From assembly GCA_937949545.1 (NCBI GenBank), contig CALEDR010000037.1, forward strand, positions 31,931-95,930: a stretch of 64,000 nt of DNA. Direction: 5' to 3'. The position numbers were made by a program, and so were the translations under genes. The notes under the pieces are model-generated. The model was given only the letters and a program-made list of their open reading frames with translations, searched no databases and was not told where the DNA came from. Positions 60,643 through 64,000 of the stretch are shown here, piece by piece (the stretch's first letter is position 1; each line of letters begins with the position of its first letter). This DNA comes from an uncultured Phycisphaerae bacterium. Its GTDB lineage: Bacteria; Planctomycetota; Phycisphaerae; Sedimentisphaerales; Anaerohalosphaeraceae.

Positions 60643-61554
60643 CTATCGCCGCAGTTCCGGCAGGTCCGGTTCGACGTGCACGATGACGTTGACCGGCCGC
60701 GGCAGGCGATTGTGAAGAGAAACCTCTAACTCGTGCGAAATAGCGTGGGCCTCCGTGATGGTCAGTTTTGGGTCCACAAGAATATGCACGTCCAAGAAGA
60801 TTTCCCGCCCCACACGCCGGGTCCGGAGCTGGTGCCACTGGGCGATTCGGGGCTGTTGGGTGAGGATGGTCTTGATTTGCCCGAGGGTCTGCTGGTCGGC
60901 AGCCTGTTCACTGAATTCATTCAGGCAGTCGGCAAAGATGCGGATGGCAACAAAAATAATCATCAGGCCGACGACAATCGCCGCCAGATGGTCTCCGTAC
61001 GGGTAGTTCAGAAAGCGGACGCAGGCGGCCCCGATGAGTACGGCAATCGAGCTGAAGGCATCGCTGCGATGATGCCAGGCATTGGCATAGAGCGTAGCAC
61101 TGTGGCAGCGAATCGCCGTGCGGCGGGTAATCTGATAGAGCCATTCTTTGGAAATGATGGACAGGGCTGCAATCCAAAGAACGGTCAAAGGCATGGAGGA
61201 CGTCAAGTGCGGCGATGCCGACAGGCGGGCGATTTCGACGGCGGCTTTATAAATCATTCCGCCGCCGACAAGCCCCAGGACCAGGGCAATCACGGCGGTG
61301 CTGAAGGTTTCCAGTCGGCCGTGTCCGAAAGGATGAGTCGGATCCGGTTCCTTCGTGCCCCAATGAATTCCGACTAAGACAGCCAGGTCGGTGAGCAGGT
61401 CGGAAAGAGAATGGACGGCATCTGCTACCAGCCCGATGGAGCCGGCCCAAAGTCCTACAACGGCCTTGAGGACGACCAGGAAAAGATTCATCCACAGTCC
61501 CAAAAGCGTAATGCGGTGAATCTGCGGATTGTCTGCGGACAAATGGAAGTTCAT
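60643..61554 (-). CDS. Cation diffusion facilitator (CDF) family metal exporter
   Basis: 303-residue inner-membrane transporter predicted to export Zn2+, Fe2+ or another divalent cation against protons. Six transmembrane helices, with the metal-site motifs GLVADAVHSLSDLLTDL in TM2 and YANAWHHRSDAFSSIAVL in TM5, and a cytoplasmic C-terminal domain (RVGREIFLDVHILVDPKLTI). The ATG at 61554 overlaps the stop of the upstream mutase gene (ATGA), so it is translationally coupled to it; a longer frame to 61575 is rejected. Confidence 0.9.
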   Translation of the reverse strand: MNFHLSADNPQIHRITLLGLWMNLFLVVLKAVVGLWAGSIGLVADAVHSLSDLLTDLAVLVGIHWGTKEPDPTHPFGHGRLETFSTAVIALVLGLVGGGMIYKAAVEIARLSASPHLTSSMPLTVLWIAALSIISKEWLYQITRRTAIRCHSATLYANAWHHRSDAFSSIAVLIGAACVRFLNYPYGDHLAAIVVGLMIIFVAIRIFADCLNEFSEQAADQQTLGQIKTILTQQPRIAQWHQLRTRRVGREIFLDVHILVDPKLTITEAHAISHELEVSLHNRLPRPVNVIVHVEPDLPELRR

Positions 61555-62933
61555 GGTTTCAGAACCGATTGACAAACGGTTTCGATTTTTCGCCGCAGGT
61601 CGGCGGACGCTTCGGCGGAACGCGTTTCAAAGATGATTCGGACGATGGGCTCGGTGTTGCTGGTGCGGATGTGGAGCCAGCCGTCCGGCAGGTCGAGCCG
61701 ACAGCCGTCTCGGGTGTCTGTTTTGGCCTCAGGGAAGGCGGAACAGGCGGCCCGGATGAGGGTCTGCGCCTGTTCCGCGTTGGCGGTGTATTTGAGTTTG
61801 ACCATTTCATAACGGCCGATTTCCCCGGTCAATTGCCGGACGGACTTTCCGGTTTGGGCCATCAGCTGCAGGGTCAAGGCCATCGCAGCCAGACTGTCGC
61901 GGATGGGGCCGACCCGCAGGTCAATGACGCCGCCGTTGCCTTCGCCGCCGATGATGCATTGATGCTCCAGCATGGCATTGGCTACATGGGCTTCCCCGAC
62001 GGGGGTGCGGAGGACAGTCCCGCCGAAGCGAGCGGCGATGTCGTCTATCATTCTGGATGTGGACAAATTGGCGGCGGCTTTTCCGCCCGGCTGTTCGGAG
62101 AAACGCAGCAGGGCGGAAAAGGCGAGGGTGTATTCTTCTCCGATGTATGTTCCCTGCTCATCCACGATGGCCAGCCGGTCGGCATCCGGGTCCTGCGCAA
62201 AGCCCAGGTCGGCGCCGGACTGCCGGACCTTTTCGCAGAGGGACTGAAGATTCTCCTGAACCGGTTCCGGTTTGTGGGCAAATCGTCCGGACGGTTCGAG
62301 GTTGATTCCGATAATTCGGCAGCCGAGTTCTTCAAGGAGTTTTTGGGCTTCCGGGCCGCCGGCTCCGTTGATGCTGTCCAGAACGACGGTGTATTTGCGC
62401 CGGCGAATCAGTTCGGGATTGACGATGGAGAGGACCTTGTCCACGTGGATGCGGACGGTCTGCGTATTGCAGGAAATGGTGCCGCAGCGGACGGCATCGA
62501 CATGGCGGATTTGCTTTTCGATGAATCGCCGGCGTATCTGTTCGGCCAGCGGTTTCGGCGGGGCGATGCCGTTATCCAGCAGAAGTTTGATGCCGTTGTA
62601 TTCGATGGGGTTGTGGCTGGCAGTGATGACAACGCCGCCCTGACAGCCGAGATGGCGGACCATGAGGCCTGCCGCGGGGGTCGAACAGATTCCCAAATCG
62701 ATGACGTCCACGCCGGCACTGCAGAGACCGGACGCCACGGCGGCGGCAAACATCGCCCCGCTGATTCGGGAATCCCTTCCTAAGGCCGCAATGGGTTTTC
62801 CGGCAGCCTTGTTCCACTGTTCCTGCAGGAATGTCCCGAAGGCTGCGCCGTACAACGCGGCCGTTTCCGGAAAGAAATTTTCTCCAACCAGTCCCCGCAG
62901 TCCGCTGATGCTGATAATTAATTCCTGCTTCAT
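61551..62933 (-). CDS. glmM: Phosphoglucosamine mutase / phosphohexomutase
   Basis: 460-residue alpha-D-phosphohexomutase that makes glucosamine-1-phosphate for cell-envelope precursors, or acts on mannose or glucose phosphates. It shows the start MKQELIISISGLRG, the phosphoserine loop VITASHNPIEYNG, the metal loop DPDADRLAIVD, the sugar loop GGEGNGGVI and the C-terminal phosphate loop RTSNTEPIVRI. GlmM versus a phosphomannomutase cannot be told with certainty. An upstream open frame to 63089 is without family character; the ribosome-binding site at 62933 is weak. Confidence 0.88.
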   Translation of the reverse strand: MKQELIISISGLRGLVGENFFPETAALYGAAFGTFLQEQWNKAAGKPIAALGRDSRISGAMFAAAVASGLCSAGVDVIDLGICSTPAAGLMVRHLGCQGGVVITASHNPIEYNGIKLLLDNGIAPPKPLAEQIRRRFIEKQIRHVDAVRCGTISCNTQTVRIHVDKVLSIVNPELIRRRKYTVVLDSINGAGGPEAQKLLEELGCRIIGINLEPSGRFAHKPEPVQENLQSLCEKVRQSGADLGFAQDPDADRLAIVDEQGTYIGEEYTLAFSALLRFSEQPGGKAAANLSTSRMIDDIAARFGGTVLRTPVGEAHVANAMLEHQCIIGGEGNGGVIDLRVGPIRDSLAAMALTLQLMAQTGKSVRQLTGEIGRYEMVKLKYTANAEQAQTLIRAACSAFPEAKTDTRDGCRLDLPDGWLHIRTSNTEPIVRIIFETRSAEASADLRRKIETVCQSVLKP

Positions 62934-63082
62934 AATCTTTGTTCTCAGAAGATGATAGATTCCGTTTTGAGAGTTTAAACCCCATATTGTATTCAGTTTT
63001 TGGCGATTGAAAACGGGTTTATCGGAGAAAAAAGGCAAACGGATGTTTTTTCTCGGTTTTGGGCTGGGGGTTGGGGGCATTC

Positions 63083-63100
63083 TGGACATTTGGTAAATAG
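63083..63100 (-). repeat. 18-bp motif, copy 3 (CTATTTACCAAATGTCCA on the minus strand)
   Basis: Matches copy 1 at 38895-38912 in 16 of 18 positions, in inverted orientation. Confidence 0.5.
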
Positions 63101-63150
63101 GAAATTGCTGTTGAAAGGGAGAAATGGGATTTTCACCACAGATTTCGCAG

Positions 63151-63185
63151 ATCAGTCATCAGTTATCAGTTATCAAGTATCAGTC
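63151..63185 (+). repeat. Tandem 7-bp repeat ATCAGTT, five units
   Basis: Units ATCAGTC, ATCAGTT, ATCAGTT, ATCAAGT, ATCAGTC, read directly. Confidence 0.7.
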
Positions 63186-63347
63186 AAAGGACGGAGCGAA
63201 AAGAAAGAGCCGCTGTTCTGCCGATTTTAGGACTGGAAGGGTTTGGGGGTGTTGAGATTTATAAGTCTTTCAACAGAAGCAGGTTAAGAGATGCAGTACT
63301 TGAGAGCCGCACAAACAGCGGAAAAAAATAAATTCGTCGAGTTTTCC

Positions 63348-63376
63348 TTGACAAAAATACGATAATATACGATAAT
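63348..63376 (+). promoter_or_regulatory. Predicted strong promoter of the prepilin-type gene
   Basis: A perfect TTGACA and GATAAT are spaced by 17 bp, 60 bp before the ATG. A direct repeat of TACGATAATA overlaps the -10 region. Confidence 0.65.
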
Positions 63377-63436
63377 AGCAATCGGTTGCTTGTAATTTTT
63401 GTTTGGTGAAGACTTTTTTTGGCAAAGGAAGAAAAA

Positions 63437-64000
<564 letters not shown>

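Larger units (their letters stand above)
62934..63436. other. Intergenic region with repeats and a strong promoter
   Basis: Divergent region between glmM and the prepilin gene. It contains an inverted copy of the 18-bp motif (63083-63100), a 7-bp tandem repeat (63151-63185) and the promoter at 63348-63376. No gene was recognised. Confidence 0.5.

Overview
The window is one stretch of a diderm bacterial chromosome of moderately high G+C. Its gene families point to the Planctomycetota, most likely the class Phycisphaerae (Sedimentisphaerales-like). The basis is an ECF sigma factor coupled to a FecR-LamG membrane protein, secreted LamG/dockerin/PEP-CTERM proteins next to glycoside hydrolases, many tandem prepilin-type proteins, a BamD-like/LptE pair and an MJ0042-type zinc ribbon. 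This placement is inference from architecture; there is no rRNA here to confirm it.

Layout. 1-2700: ilvBN (branched-chain amino acids) on the minus strand, behind a promoter and a long leader with a short upstream ORF. 2700-6450: BamD-like, LptE and FtsH genes for envelope assembly and membrane proteolysis. 6489-8470: a large secreted protein broken by one frameshift exactly at a T_TTT_TTG slippery heptamer. 8600-10730: a small heat-shock protein behind a sigma-54-like promoter, then an HtrA protease, each followed by a clear terminator. 10733-13191: dnaA and ftsY back to back, then tRNA-Gly(CCC). 13500-22830: six minus-strand genes forming a secreted carbohydrate-degradation locus. In transcription order they are a LamG/dockerin protein, an ECF sigma factor, a FecR-LamG regulator, a PEP-CTERM protein, a GH2 enzyme and a GH16 enzyme.

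23100-33440: a type III-A CRISPR-Cas locus: cas6, cas10/csm1, csm2, csm3, csm4, csm5, an 11-repeat array and a CARF-HEPN (Csm6-like) RNase. No intact cas1 or cas2 is present; a short decayed stretch just upstream of cas6 may be a cas1 relic. 33600-35940: a zinc alcohol dehydrogenase and cinA. 35998-51636: a long type IV pilus / type II secretion cluster with two PilB/GspE ATPases, PilT, PilC/GspF, seven pseudopilins and a very large GspK-like protein, but no secretin or inner-membrane platform partners.

51633-57124: an inferred nitrosative-stress module (Rrf2 regulator, cupin, hybrid-cluster protein, ferredoxin-like protein), a zinc ribbon, rsmE and a hemerythrin-like protein. 57148-64000: a MetX-MetW fusion, tRNA-Arg(ACG), pta, a stand-alone LigD-type phosphoesterase domain, a CDF transporter, a GlmM-type mutase, and the start of another prepilin-type protein that runs off the window.

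The most interesting signals are the frameshift at a canonical slippery heptamer, the III-A locus with its possible cas1 relic and a terminator-like spacer, the sigma/FecR-LamG/hydrolase locus, the Rrf2 operator lying on the -10 box, and the apparently leaderless metX-metW fusion. All promoter, operator and terminator calls were made by eye. No similarity search or folding computation was run.
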